Positions 15,950 to 24,443 are shown, counted from the stretch's first letter. The stretch: 64,000 bases of DNA from Plectonema radiosum NIES-515 (GCF_025753815.1 NZ_JAOWRF010000386.1:18795-82794); one strand, 5' to 3'. The notes: generated from the sequence alone by a model not told the origin. Numbers and translations: made by a program.

Positions 15950-17098
15950 ATGTCAAATCTGATAGTCAGTTTTGACCCTGGTGCTTCCTTGACCAAGATT
16001 GTTTACGAACTAGCAACTGAAGGCAAACCACATTTGATGACAATGGAACCAGAGATGCTGAAGTTGCCTCAAAGTTCGATTGACGCTTATATGTCGAGTC
16101 GCAAGGGTCTGGAATCTCCTAAACCAGCAGATGAAGCCTGGGTGTCAAGTCCTGCGGATGGTGATACACAATGTACGGTAGTTGGATTCCTGGCACGGCA
16201 GTTTTCAGCATCTGCCAGACTCGATAAGCTCAAGTACGAAACCTCAATTCACAAAGCCCTAGCAGTAATCGGTGCGATCGCTCAACACAACAAATTGCCT
16301 AACAGGTTTTCACTATCACTGACCTCACTACTGCCCTATAGTGAATATCAAAATCGCCAAGCATTTGAGCAACAGTTGCAGTCTGCACTCAAGGATTTTA
16401 GGTTTCGGGGTCAAAGGTTGCGGGTGAAGCTGGAGCGATTCGAGTGCTTACCCGAAGGTGCGGGATTGGCAATGATTCGCCAACGCCAGAATGGTAAAGA
16501 ATGGTTCAACGCCCAAACGATCGCAGTGCTAATGTTCGGGCATCGCAACACCAGCCTTCTATTATTTGAACGGGGCAAGATGACGGCAGGTTACACCAAT
16601 GGGTTGGGCTTTCACCAAATGGTAAAGCGAGTAATTGAGCGCACATCTGGGCAGGATGCCACTGTTTTGACCTCTGCCATCTATGCAGCTGGTTCAGATA
16701 TCACGACTGATAACCAAGCAATTCGTACTCTGGTCAAAAGTAGAGAACCTAAAAACATTGATTATGAATTGCAGATGATTGTTAATGCCATTGCTACTGC
16801 TAAAGCTGAGTATTGGTCTAGGCTTTACGATTGGCTGGAATCAACTTTACCTGCGGTGAACGAGGTGATTTTGAGTGGTGGCGCAGCATTGTACTTAGAG
16901 CAAGAGTTACAAGACTGTTTTCAAGAAATTTCAACTTATTGGGGTGCTGACTTACAGCAGCAGCTACAAGAAGTATTCAAGGATAAAAGTAATGATTATT
17001 ATCGTAGTTTCCGAGAGCAGGAAGCTTTGTCATTTAGGTTGATTGATGCGTTTGGTTTGTTTATGCGGTTTAGAGCGCAAATGGAGAAGGTAGCATGA
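15950..17098 (+). CDS. parM: ParM-like actin-family ATPase for plasmid partition
   Basis: The 382-aa product has actin-superfamily motifs: phosphate-1 FDPGASLTKIVYE (residues 7-19), phosphate-2 LMFGHRNTSLLLF, and adenosine motif VNEVILSGGAALYLE. ParM filaments push sister plasmids apart, captured at parC through ParR. The gene overlaps the ParR-like gene by 4 nt (ATGA) and lies downstream of parC-like iterons, so the locus is a full type II partition system. A short out-of-frame ATG frame (15926) precedes the start; no strong Shine-Dalgarno is seen. Confidence 0.88.
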   Translation: MSNLIVSFDPGASLTKIVYELATEGKPHLMTMEPEMLKLPQSSIDAYMSSRKGLESPKPADEAWVSSPADGDTQCTVVGFLARQFSASARLDKLKYETSIHKALAVIGAIAQHNKLPNRFSLSLTSLLPYSEYQNRQAFEQQLQSALKDFRFRGQRLRVKLERFECLPEGAGLAMIRQRQNGKEWFNAQTIAVLMFGHRNTSLLLFERGKMTAGYTNGLGFHQMVKRVIERTSGQDATVLTSAIYAAGSDITTDNQAIRTLVKSREPKNIDYELQMIVNAIATAKAEYWSRLYDWLESTLPAVNEVILSGGAALYLEQELQDCFQEISTYWGADLQQQLQEVFKDKSNDYYRSFREQEALSFRLIDAFGLFMRFRAQMEKVA

Positions 17099-17640
17099 CT
17101 ACAAATAAAAAACAATCCAAAAATCATGATACTAATAGACAGCGCAAAATTTTTAGATTTTCTTACTATCCTTACTCAAATACAGTAGACGGCCAGTTAA
17201 TTGCATATTTACAACAGGGAGATGAAGCGCGTTCTAGCAAAGAGATGGTATTGCAGGCATTACGAATGTGCTGGTTGCCTTTAGCATACAAAGCACAAGC
17301 AGATGCAGGTGTAGATATTAGTGATCAAGAACTACGTCGGGTAGGGTTGATTTGTTGTCATGCCCTGGAACAACATTTGGCTTATTTGCGGATGGAACTA
17401 GGATTACCACATAAATCAAGTGATGTTTTGTCTATGCCTATAAGCACTATGACCAATCCTCAAACACTTGCTACTATGTTCGGTCTAGATGCAGGTAATT
17501 CCAGTCACAGTAATCCTGATGATAGTAATAACAATAACAATAGTAGCAGCAAGTCAAAACACAAAATAGATTCTGATTCCTTCATTCCTGGTGAGGGGTC
17601 TTTCTATGATGATACAGACAATATGTTTGAAAATATTTAA
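17095..17640 (+). CDS. parR: ParR-like centromere-binding adaptor
   Basis: The 181-aa product sits in the parR position. The N-terminal half (RKIFRFSYYPYSNTVDGQLI then SSKEMVLQALRMCWLPLAY) looks like a ribbon-helix-helix DNA-binding unit. The second half is acidic and N/S-rich (DDSNNNNNSSSKSKHK) and ends in a short tail (GEGSFYDDTDNMFENI), as expected for a filament-contacting C-terminus. Recognition is mainly by position and fold pattern; primary sequence similarity between ParR families is generally low. Confidence 0.72.
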   Translation: MTTNKKQSKNHDTNRQRKIFRFSYYPYSNTVDGQLIAYLQQGDEARSSKEMVLQALRMCWLPLAYKAQADAGVDISDQELRRVGLICCHALEQHLAYLRMELGLPHKSSDVLSMPISTMTNPQTLATMFGLDAGNSSHSNPDDSNNNNNSSSKSKHKIDSDSFIPGEGSFYDDTDNMFENI

Positions 17641-17685
17641 GTATTTATTAATGCACATTTAGTCAAATTGCAAAGGGGATTTCAG

Positions 17686-18456
17686 ATGGCAGCAATTCAC
17701 TTCATTGATGGCGAAAAAGGTGGAGTTGGCAAGTCTTTATTTGCACGGGTTATGGTGCAATACTGCATTGACAATAAACTCCCTTATGAGTTGGTAGAAG
17801 CAGACCAAAGTAATCCAGATGTGGGTGCATTTTACCCAGATAATCATAAAATAGCAGTTTTTAGCGAATCAGAACGTAAAGCTTATGATGCTGATGAAAT
17901 TTTTAATTTAGCACTAACAACTTCTGTCATTGTCAATTTACCTGCTCAAGTATACCCAGCAGTAACTGATTGGATTGAGCGTAATCAAATCCTAGAAATA
18001 ACTGGGAAAAATAAGGTCAAAATATATAAGTGGTTTGTTTGTAGTGGTGGATATGACAGTGTTCAATTATTTATTCAATCTCTCGAACGATTTGAAAACA
18101 AGATTAAACATATATTTGTACGCAATTGTGGTTTATGCGATGACTGGAAACACGTAGATGGACGTAAGGATTTACAGGAATTAATCAAAGCTTATAAAGT
18201 AGCTGTCATCAATTTTCCCAAGTTCAGCTATCGAGAAAGAGATATCCTTGATGCCAATCAGATAAATTTTTCTGCGGCTAGAGATTATGGAGAGTTAGGC
18301 GTATTGGGTAAGCAGCGATTACACAATTTTCTCAAAAAAGCTTCTGAGGAAATTGAGAAAGCTAAAATTTGGAACCTTCCAGCAGCTTCAATTACTTCCC
18401 CAACAGAAAAAGTTGATGATGCTAATGTCAACGGCAAGGTTGCTACCAAGAAGTAA
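17686..18456 (+). CDS. ParA/MinD-like P-loop ATPase
   Basis: 256 aa from ATG 17686, chosen because AAGGGGA lies about 8 nt upstream; an upstream TTG (17668) is less likely. The deviant Walker A GEKGGVGKSLFARV is at residues 8-21, followed by VEADQSNPD in place of the usual aspartate switch. The C-terminus (ASITSPTEKVDDAN) is polar. Similar single-Walker ATPases occur as mobilisation proteins (MobD-like) or partition factors. It follows parMR by 45 nt, so the operon may carry two cytomotive NTPases of different families. Confidence 0.75.
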   Translation: MAAIHFIDGEKGGVGKSLFARVMVQYCIDNKLPYELVEADQSNPDVGAFYPDNHKIAVFSESERKAYDADEIFNLALTTSVIVNLPAQVYPAVTDWIERNQILEITGKNKVKIYKWFVCSGGYDSVQLFIQSLERFENKIKHIFVRNCGLCDDWKHVDGRKDLQELIKAYKVAVINFPKFSYRERDILDANQINFSAARDYGELGVLGKQRLHNFLKKASEEIEKAKIWNLPAASITSPTEKVDDANVNGKVATKK

Positions 18457-18631
18457 TCTAATTCAGGAGTGGTGTACATGGATAGCGGGGGGTTTAGCCT
18501 GTGCAATTAATTTTACTTTTTTACTCAGCACTCAGCACTGTTTTGGTGACATCTCCCATCATCAATTCGGATTCCTATACCAAATGAGCGTGGGGGACGA
18601 GGGCGTGAATTAGCTAAAAGCAAATACAAAT

Positions 18632-19417
18632 ATGAGTAATTCTCACACTGAAGAACTCGATTTAGACGATGAGTTTTTGGATTCAGTAGCTGCTAGAGGC
18701 AAAGGACTGAGCCAAATTCCTTACCCAACTTTACTAGATTTAGCCATTCGAGGTAAAGATGATTCATTTAAAGCTAGGGTTTGGGAAATTGTAGTCCAAA
18801 CTGGGCTTGACCCTGATGACCCAGCTTTTCTGATGATGATTGCTACTGGCAGGTTACAAGTGCTATTGGAAGACAATCCCAAAGAAATGGAAGCAATGTT
18901 TGACCTGTGGCAAACGCAGCTTTATGACCATCTCCAGACATATGAAAAGGCAGCAGTAAAAGGTCAGCAAAAAGCGATCGCTCAGGCTGTGACAGGATTA
19001 ATTAGGCGTACTGAATTTGAGCGTGCTATTCATTCAGTTCCCTCTTTAATTGCTGCGGGAATACTGCTATTAATTGCAGCTGGAGTAGGCGGACTGGTAA
19101 GTGTAGGTGGAATGTCTTGGTATCAATCCAGTCATCTAAATCCTGCTGGGCCACGCCAACTCACTCAAGCCCAAGCCAATGCTTTGGAATGGGCAACCAG
19201 TAATGAAGGTAAGTTTGCTCACAACCTAATGCAATGGAATCAAGATTTGCTGAGTCGCGATCAAAACGGTCAACTTGTTTGTGCTAAGGATGTCAAGCGT
19301 TTGGGGGTAACACTGGAAATTGGAGCAAGTAGCAGAAAAGCCTCATCCGGGTTCTGCACGTTATGGACATCACCTAGCAATCAGCGCCAGTTTGTATCTA
19401 AACCACGCCTACCTTGA
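18632..19417 (+). CDS. DUF6753-like membrane protein
   Basis: The 261-aa product has an N-terminal region with TLLDLAIRGKDDSFKARVWEIVVQTGLDPDDPAFLMMIATG, a pattern I associate with the cyanobacterial DUF6753 family. A helical linker and one strongly hydrophobic segment follow (LIAAGILLLIAAGVGGLVSVGG, about residues 139-160). The C-terminal domain contains two cysteines (LVCAKD, GFCTLW). It lies in the partition/transfer operon and probably acts at the membrane; function unknown. Confidence 0.65.
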   Translation: MSNSHTEELDLDDEFLDSVAARGKGLSQIPYPTLLDLAIRGKDDSFKARVWEIVVQTGLDPDDPAFLMMIATGRLQVLLEDNPKEMEAMFDLWQTQLYDHLQTYEKAAVKGQQKAIAQAVTGLIRRTEFERAIHSVPSLIAAGILLLIAAGVGGLVSVGGMSWYQSSHLNPAGPRQLTQAQANALEWATSNEGKFAHNLMQWNQDLLSRDQNGQLVCAKDVKRLGVTLEIGASSRKASSGFCTLWTSPSNQRQFVSKPRLP

Positions 19418-19569
19418 AAACCATAGTTTTTTGGAATTCGAGTAAAGCTCAGAACTCAAGCCACGACAGAATAATACACTCTCCTTAAAAACTCCAGGTT
19501 TCAAAATGTACGGGGTTTAAGTTAAAAAATTAGTTGTCAATTTCTCAATCGTAGAAGAGGATTCAGCAG

Positions 19570-20115
19570 ATGTTTACCTGCAAAGTTAACTGGCTTTGGC
19601 TGCTGGTAATAGGAGGTATAGTTACAGCTTGTACCCCTACTACTGTAAATGTCAGTGGCAAGGATGAGAAGAATACGACTCAAGCTCAAGCTCCAACTGT
19701 GCCTGATTATCCGCCGATGTATGACGTGGATGTTAAAGTTTGTGGCAATATCATTGCCCCGCTAAAAGATGGAAAACGTTGTGTAAATCAACAATTACGT
19801 TTGTGGGGCCCAGTAGGAGAGGCAAAATTAGTTCCTGCTGGTATTTCTCTGCCATCAGTTTCTAGCGTAGAGCATAAATTAGCGATCGCCTCGAAAGGCT
19901 GTTATCCTGTTTATTCACAACCTGACCAGCAGCAGTTTTATTGGGCTGATTCCATTATTCAAATCAACAGGGGAGGAACTGCACCCACAGTCGAAGTCAA
20001 GCCAACTCAACTTTCAAATCAGCAGATTTATGAGTTGATGACTAGTAAACTTTCCAGTCGGACAATTACAACATTTGGCGGGGTGGGGTGCGAAGCTGCA
20101 TCTTCTGTAAAATAA
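19570..20115 (+). CDS. Putative lipoprotein
   Basis: The 181-aa product has a lipoprotein signal: MFTCKVNWLWLLVIGGIVTAC with a lipobox-like V-T-A-C at residue 21. The mature part has a short Q/T-rich linker, then a beta-rich domain with four cysteines (VKVCGNI, KRCVNQ, KGCYPV, VGCEAA) that could pair. The transfer-gene context suggests a periplasmic component; no family recognised. It is the last plus-strand gene before the intron-split gene. Confidence 0.65.
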   Translation: MFTCKVNWLWLLVIGGIVTACTPTTVNVSGKDEKNTTQAQAPTVPDYPPMYDVDVKVCGNIIAPLKDGKRCVNQQLRLWGPVGEAKLVPAGISLPSVSSVEHKLAIASKGCYPVYSQPDQQQFYWADSIIQINRGGTAPTVEVKPTQLSNQQIYELMTSKLSSRTITTFGGVGCEAASSVK

Positions 20116-20193
20116 AGCTTTTACGGTTGAGGGTGGGTGGGCAAAAAAGTTACCCCACATTTTAGTGGAGCTACTGTGAGAACCAGCAGGTAA

Positions 20194-20337
20194 TTATGAA
20201 GCTTCAGCCCATCTAGCTGTACGTTGTTGTTTATGAGCTTTGCGCCGCTCCCGTACTACATCCAAATCTTTCAGTCCATACAGACGTTTGGCGTATGCTA
20301 GTAGTTCATTGATGGGAGTTTCGCTATAGTCCTGGCG
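20194..20337 (-). pseudogene. 3' exon of a 107-aa gene split by a group II intron
   Basis: On the minus strand 48 codons (including TAA) encode RQDYSETPINELLAYAKRLY then GLKDLDVVRERRKAHKQQ. They align with the C-terminal half of the neighbouring 143-aa protein (FRKDYVNTPLKELVNYARKLYGLNN). Joined to 22826-23005 without the intron, the frame is intact. The intron is in the opposite orientation, so splicing cannot repair this mRNA. Confidence 0.88.
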
Positions 20338-20960
20338 GTGCGATTCGTTGGCTATAAACCAAGCCCTGTAAGGGTTAGGGAGGATTAGCCGCTTAGTGGA
20401 CATACAAATTAACGGTAACTGTTAACTATGAAATGAACACTTTGATAACTGAATAACAATGTGGGAGCATAACCCACCCTCTAAGTGCTGGAGTGAAAGC
20501 ATAGCCCTTACTGTAGCGACTAGCCATCAATCGGTAAAGCGGGGATAAAAGGCGGAATCAAGGACAGCCTAAATCCAGTAAACGCCAAGCAAAATACCCA
20601 GGAGTAAAAGCCCCAGCTTAAAGACACGTCCGAATCATCGTGACTATAAAGTAGCGCAATCAGGATGAATCGCTACACCAAAATGGTAAAGGATATGGGA
20701 TTGGCAATTTGCTAGTTGACCAATAAGCACCCCCAAAAAAACCCGGTGAATAGTGTCACTCTAAAGGTATGTAGCATTGTTATTCGGAACGAAGTAACCC
20801 GTTATTTGCTCTCAGATGGTCGAATATCTGAGTAGGTGCTAACCGGATGCAGTAACGAGGTGAGATTGAGTAAGAAGCGAAAGCTTAATTGTAATGATTA
20901 AGATATGCTGACGTACTCACGATGATTTGAAAGGTTTGGTCTGATTAGGAAGTAATCGAA

Positions 20961-22715
20961 ATGTCTAATACGAGTTTAAAGACTACGGCGGAATGGAACA
21001 CAATACCCTGGCATAGCCTAGAACGTAAAGTGTACAAGCTTCAGAAAAGAATATACCAAGCTTCTCAACGTGGTGATACTAAGGCAGTTCGCAAACTCCA
21101 AAAAACTTTGATGAGGTCTTGGTCTGGAAAATCCCTTGCAGTAAGAAAAGTTACCCAAGATAACCAGGGAAAGAAGACAGCAGGTGTAGACGGTGTAAAA
21201 TCCCTAACACCAAAAGCCAGATTAACCCTAGTTAGCAATCTAAAACTTAATCGCAAGGTTAAGGCAACAAGACGGGTATGGATTCCTAAACTTGGAAGCT
21301 CCGAAAAGCGTCCTCTAGGAATCCCCACAATGCAAGATAGAGCAACTCAAGCGCTTGTCAAGCTAGCGTTAGAACCAGAATGGGAGGCAAAGTTTGAGCC
21401 TAACAGTTATGGTTTCAGACCTGGACGCAGCGCCCATGATGCAATCGAAGCAATATTTAACAGCATCAAAACAACCGCCAAGTGGGTGATAGATGCCGAC
21501 ATTTCAAAATGCTTCGATAAAATAAACCACGAAAAACTGCTAACCAAAATCAACACATTCCCAACCATGAGGAGGTTAATTAAAGCATGGTTAAAAGCAG
21601 GAGTATTAGATAATGGTAGCCATCATGAAACAAATGAGGGAACACCACAAGGCGGTGTAATATCACCATTACTTGCTAACATCGCGTTACACGGGATGGA
21701 GAAAGTAATTAAAGATTACGCAGCCACATTAACAGGGCATAAGAAAAATAATCAACAAGCATTTTCCTTAATAAGATATGCCGATGATTTTGTAATCATT
21801 GCACCTGATAGATTGAATATGTTAGTCCTCAGAAATAGAATCGAAAAGTGGTTAGCAAATATTGGACTAGAATTAAACCCTAATAAAACCCGATTAGTAC
21901 ATACACTAATGGGGAAGAAATATGGAGAAGAACACCCAGCCGGGTTTGACTTCCTAAGCTTCAATGTGAAGCAATACAAAGTCAGTAAAAACAACTCCGG
22001 TAAATCATCAAATGGAAAAAGGTTAGGGTTTAAAACACTCATCAAACCCAGCGATAAAGCAATAAATAAACACTACGAGGAAGTAGCCAGAATTATCGAC
22101 ACCCACAAAAATGCCCCTCAAGAAGCATTAATAAGTAAACTCAACCCCGTAATTAGGGGATGGGTAAACTATTACTCAACAGTTGTGAGTAAAGAAATAT
22201 TCGCTGAACTAAAGAATCTAGTATTTAGAAAGCTAAAACGATGGGCTGAACGTCGCCACCCCAAAAAATCAGGGGCATGGGTATCCAAGAAATATTGGCA
22301 CACTATAGATGGCGACAACTGGGTATTTTCGGTAACTAAAGAACGGAAAGTCACAATGAGGCTATTCAAACACTCACAAAGAGATATTGTGAGACACATA
22401 AAAGTAAAAGGTGACGCTTCCCCGTTCGATGGAAACTTAAAATATTGGAGTTCAAGAAAAGGTGAGAATCCCCTAGTACCCAAGAGAGTAGCAACACTAC
22501 TCAAAAAGCAAAAAGGGAAATGCGCTCATTGCGGATTGTACTTTAGAGAAGACGATTTAATTGAGATTGACCATACTATCCCTAAGTTACAAGGCGGAAA
22601 GGATAGATATGATAATCTTCAAGCCTTACATAGGCATTGTCACGACGTTAAAACTACCACTGACAACTCTTATAATCGACTTAAGAGTGATACAGAAATA
22701 TATGTGATTTGGTAG
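20961..22715 (+). CDS. ltrA: Group II intron-encoded reverse transcriptase/maturase with HNH endonuclease
   Basis: The 584-aa product has, in order: RT0-RT4 (RVWIPKLGSSEKRPLGIPT, YGFRPGRSAHDAI, WVIDADISKCFDKI), EGTPQGGVISPLLANIAL, and RT5 catalytic YADDFVII. Maturase domain X follows (LNPVIRGWVNYYSTV region), then a C-terminal HNH (CAHCGLYF ... EIDHTIPKLQGGKDRYDNLQALHRHCH). All catalytic residues are present. It promotes splicing and target-primed reverse transcription at a new site. It ends 110 nt before the intron 3' end. Confidence 0.95.
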   Translation: MSNTSLKTTAEWNTIPWHSLERKVYKLQKRIYQASQRGDTKAVRKLQKTLMRSWSGKSLAVRKVTQDNQGKKTAGVDGVKSLTPKARLTLVSNLKLNRKVKATRRVWIPKLGSSEKRPLGIPTMQDRATQALVKLALEPEWEAKFEPNSYGFRPGRSAHDAIEAIFNSIKTTAKWVIDADISKCFDKINHEKLLTKINTFPTMRRLIKAWLKAGVLDNGSHHETNEGTPQGGVISPLLANIALHGMEKVIKDYAATLTGHKKNNQQAFSLIRYADDFVIIAPDRLNMLVLRNRIEKWLANIGLELNPNKTRLVHTLMGKKYGEEHPAGFDFLSFNVKQYKVSKNNSGKSSNGKRLGFKTLIKPSDKAINKHYEEVARIIDTHKNAPQEALISKLNPVIRGWVNYYSTVVSKEIFAELKNLVFRKLKRWAERRHPKKSGAWVSKKYWHTIDGDNWVFSVTKERKVTMRLFKHSQRDIVRHIKVKGDASPFDGNLKYWSSRKGENPLVPKRVATLLKKQKGKCAHCGLYFREDDLIEIDHTIPKLQGGKDRYDNLQALHRHCHDVKTTTDNSYNRLKSDTEIYVIW

Positions 22716-22750
22716 CGAGAAGTACCCATGATAAGGGTCAAACCATTGAG

Positions 22751-22818
22751 GAGCCGGATGAGGTGAAAGTCTCACGTCCGGTTTTGAAGACCAACGGGTC
22801 TAGTGATAGACTCGTTGA
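22751..22818 (+). ncRNA. Group II intron domains V and VI
   Basis: GAGCCGGATGAGGTGAAAGT...CTCACGTCCGGTT (22751-22784) is the classic domain V hairpin with its GAAA loop and AGC-like base. Domain VI follows as ACGGGTCTA-GTGA-TAGACTCGT (about 22795-22815). Spacing to the intron end at 22825 is as expected. Confidence 0.85.
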
Positions 22819-22825
22819 GTTTAAT

Positions 22826-23005
22826 AAAGTGAATGTTATGTTCGTTCCAATCAAATTCTAGCTGATTAAAACGTGCTTGAGCAGCAAGTTCTCTGCCTGA
22901 TTCCTCACGTAAAACTTCCAGTACCATTAATCGCACTTTATCCTGATAACCTATTACTTGATCCAACGCTTTTGTTTGTTGCTGATTACGAGTCATTTGA
23001 GTCAT
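22826..23005 (-). pseudogene. 5' exon of the 107-aa gene split by the group II intron
   Basis: ATG at 23005 with AAAGGA upstream; exactly 60 codons precede the intron site. The product MTQMTRNQQQ ... VRLMVLEVLREESGRELAAQ ... EFDWNEHNIHF is paralogous to the N-terminal half of the 143-aa protein. Without splicing it reads through into intron sequence and stops after 77 aa. The leader carries a GCATC-GACA-GATGC hairpin (23050-23063). Confidence 0.85.
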
Positions 23006-23049
23006 TTGATTATCCTTTGATTAACGAATTACTACATTTCACCTAAATA

Positions 23050-23116
23050 GCATCGACAGATGCCTTCTGAGTTAGAGTTCACTTTTAACTCTCTTGAATT
23101 CAGCAGCAATCGCTGC
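23050..23116. promoter_or_regulatory. Leader hairpins upstream of the split paralogue
   Basis: Two small perfect stems: GCATC-GACA-GATGC (23050-23063) and GCAGC-AATC-GCTGC (23103-23116). Related stems precede the other two paralogues: GCATC-GAAA-GATGC at 23666-23679 and GCCGC-AATC-GCGGC at 24484-24497. Stem bases change but pairing is kept, which suggests conserved leader RNA structure or operators. Confidence 0.45.
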
Positions 23117-23157
23117 CTTCAATTCTGTTTTTTGGATGCGGGTGGGCGGGAAATAAA

Positions 23158-23187
23158 AATGCCCCGAATTAGATAATTCAGGGCATT
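23158..23187 (-). terminator. Terminator of the 143-aa gene
   Basis: AATGCCC (23158-23164) pairs with GGGCATT (23181-23187), extended by GAATT/AATTC, and on the minus strand is followed by TTTTTATTT. It lies 4 nt beyond the stop at 23192. Confidence 0.75.
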
Positions 23188-23191
23188 GTAA

Positions 23192-23623
23192 TTAATCGTC
23201 AATTTCTATATCTTCGTCATCTTCATCTTGTTCAAAATCGTCATTTATCAAGTCATCAGAGTTGCTACTTAAACCATTGAGTCCGTCCATGCGTTTAGAC
23301 CGAGCAGCTTTATGAGAAGCACGTCTATCTCGAATTTCATCAAGATTATTCAAGCCGTAGAGTTTGCGGGCATAATTCACCAGTTCTTTTAATGGTGTAT
23401 TTACATAGTCCTTACGGAACTGGGAATTGTGTTTGTCCCAATCAAACTCTTGTCCGTTAAATCTGGCTGCTGCTGCTAATTCTCTTCCTGATTCTTCCCG
23501 CAATACTTCAATTACCATCAGGTGTACTTTTTCCTGATAAGTCATTACTCGTTCTAAAGCAGGAATATGCCTTTCAATTTTGCGTGATGCTTTAGCAGTT
23601 TTGCGAACGTTAGCGTTAACCAT
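23192..23623 (-). CDS. Hypothetical plasmid protein with acidic tail (middle paralogue)
   Basis: 143 aa, strong ribosome-binding site AAGGAG about 8 nt before the ATG. The core (YQEKVHLMVIEVLREESGRELA ... EFDWDKHNSQFRKDY ... KLYGLNNLDEIRDRR) matches the intron-split paralogue. The tail from about 115 is extremely acidic (DDFEQDEDDEDIEIDD). The basic N-terminus, FDW motif and acidic tail are also seen in the 215-aa neighbour. I know no function; a DNA- or histone-like-protein-interacting role is conceivable. Confidence 0.7.
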   Translation of the reverse strand: MVNANVRKTAKASRKIERHIPALERVMTYQEKVHLMVIEVLREESGRELAAAARFNGQEFDWDKHNSQFRKDYVNTPLKELVNYARKLYGLNNLDEIRDRRASHKAARSKRMDGLNGLSSNSDDLINDDFEQDEDDEDIEIDD

Positions 23624-23665
23624 GAGAATTACTCCTTGATATTTAGTATTTTTCTCATAGAAACA

Positions 23666-23679
23666 GCATCGAAAGATGC
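23666..23679. promoter_or_regulatory. GAAA-tetraloop hairpin in the leader of the 143-aa gene
   Basis: GCATC-GAAA-GATGC, 43 nt before the ATG at 23623. The same stem with a GACA loop precedes the split paralogue, so it is conserved between duplicated leaders. Confidence 0.45.
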
Positions 23680-23713
23680 AATTCGCTCCAATTTCAATTC
23701 TTTATTCAGCAAA

Positions 23714-23753
23714 AAAATAACCTGTATTGTTTGAGGCAATACATGGTTATTTT
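23714..23753 (-). terminator. Strong 16-bp terminator hairpin of the 215-aa gene
   Basis: AAAATAACC-TGTATTG pairs with CAATACA-TGGTTATTTT with a single mismatch around a TTTGAGG loop, and the minus strand continues with T7. It lies about 40 nt beyond the stop at 23796. Confidence 0.8.
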
Positions 23754-23795
23754 GGGTTATTATTCTGTTAATTACTGAGAATAAGTCGGAGTTAT

Positions 23796-24443
23796 TTACT
23801 CGTCTTCATCTTCTTCATCTAATTCGTCATCTTCATCTAAATCTTCGTCGAGTTCATCTTCAATATCCTCCTCATCTTCATCCAGGTCTTCGTCCAGTTC
23901 GTCATCTAAATCGTCAAGTTCTTCCTCTTCTTGTTCTTGGAAAGAATTACGACGTTCCAGAGATGCGCGGTTGAATTCCACTAAATCTGCTATTGCTTGC
24001 TCTGGGTCAGTGCTGATAGTGTCGTACAGCATACTCATGAAAATTGCCACTACTTCTGGTGCATATTTCAGTGCATCTGGTTGTCCAAACAATTTAGTAA
24101 ATAATTTGGTATTCCATTTTTGCCAATCAAACTTTTTGTTACCACCTTTCTTTTTGACTTGGGCTGCAATATCAAGTCCGAGTTTTTCACGGGCTGCATG
24201 ACCGATTTTAGTTGAAACACGCGAATCGCGTAGTTGTAATTTAACGCCGTATTCCTTGAAGATTAGGTTCCGCAATTCCTTCAACAAGAAGATTGCCTCT
24301 TCTTGTGGTGAAGCATTTGCTACCTTTGATTTAGTTGTTGCAGATGCACCATTAGTTTTGGCAGATGTTTTAGGATTAGCTCCGTTGCGATTGTTATTGG
24401 TTCTAGCTCTAGCGATTCCTTCGGAGCGCTTTGCATACGCCAT
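23796..24443 (-). CDS. Hypothetical plasmid protein with long acidic tail (first paralogue)
   Basis: 215 aa. A basic, A/N/T-rich N-terminus (1-45) is followed by a folded core (FLLKELRNLIFKEYGVKL ... LGLDIAAQVKKKGGNKKFDWQKWN ... ALKYAPEVVAIFMSMLYD). The last ~50 residues are almost only D and E (EEEELDDLDDELDEDLDEDE). The FDW-x-K-x-N motif links it to the two following paralogues. The tail resembles DNA-mimic or chaperone acidic tracts. AGGAAG precedes the ATG, and a GCCGC-AATC-GCGGC hairpin lies at 24484-24497. Confidence 0.7.
   Translation of the reverse strand: MAYAKRSEGIARARTNNNRNGANPKTSAKTNGASATTKSKVANASPQEEAIFLLKELRNLIFKEYGVKLQLRDSRVSTKIGHAAREKLGLDIAAQVKKKGGNKKFDWQKWNTKLFTKLFGQPDALKYAPEVVAIFMSMLYDTISTDPEQAIADLVEFNRASLERRNSFQEQEEEELDDLDDELDEDLDEDEEDIEDELDEDLDEDDELDEEDEDE

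Larger units (their letters stand above)
20338..22825 (+). mobile_element. Group II intron, complete, 2488 nt, inserted antisense in a minus-strand gene
   Basis: The 5' end GTGCGATTCG at 20338 fits the GUGYG consensus. The 3' end ...GAGTTTAAT at 22825 ends in AY, downstream of a domain V hairpin. The boundaries are confirmed independently: deleting 20338-22825 joins codon 60 to codon 61 of an uninterrupted 107-codon paralogue. Domains I-III lie in 20338-20960, the intron protein in the domain IV region. The ribozyme and the protein both look complete, so it may be mobile. Confidence 0.92.
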
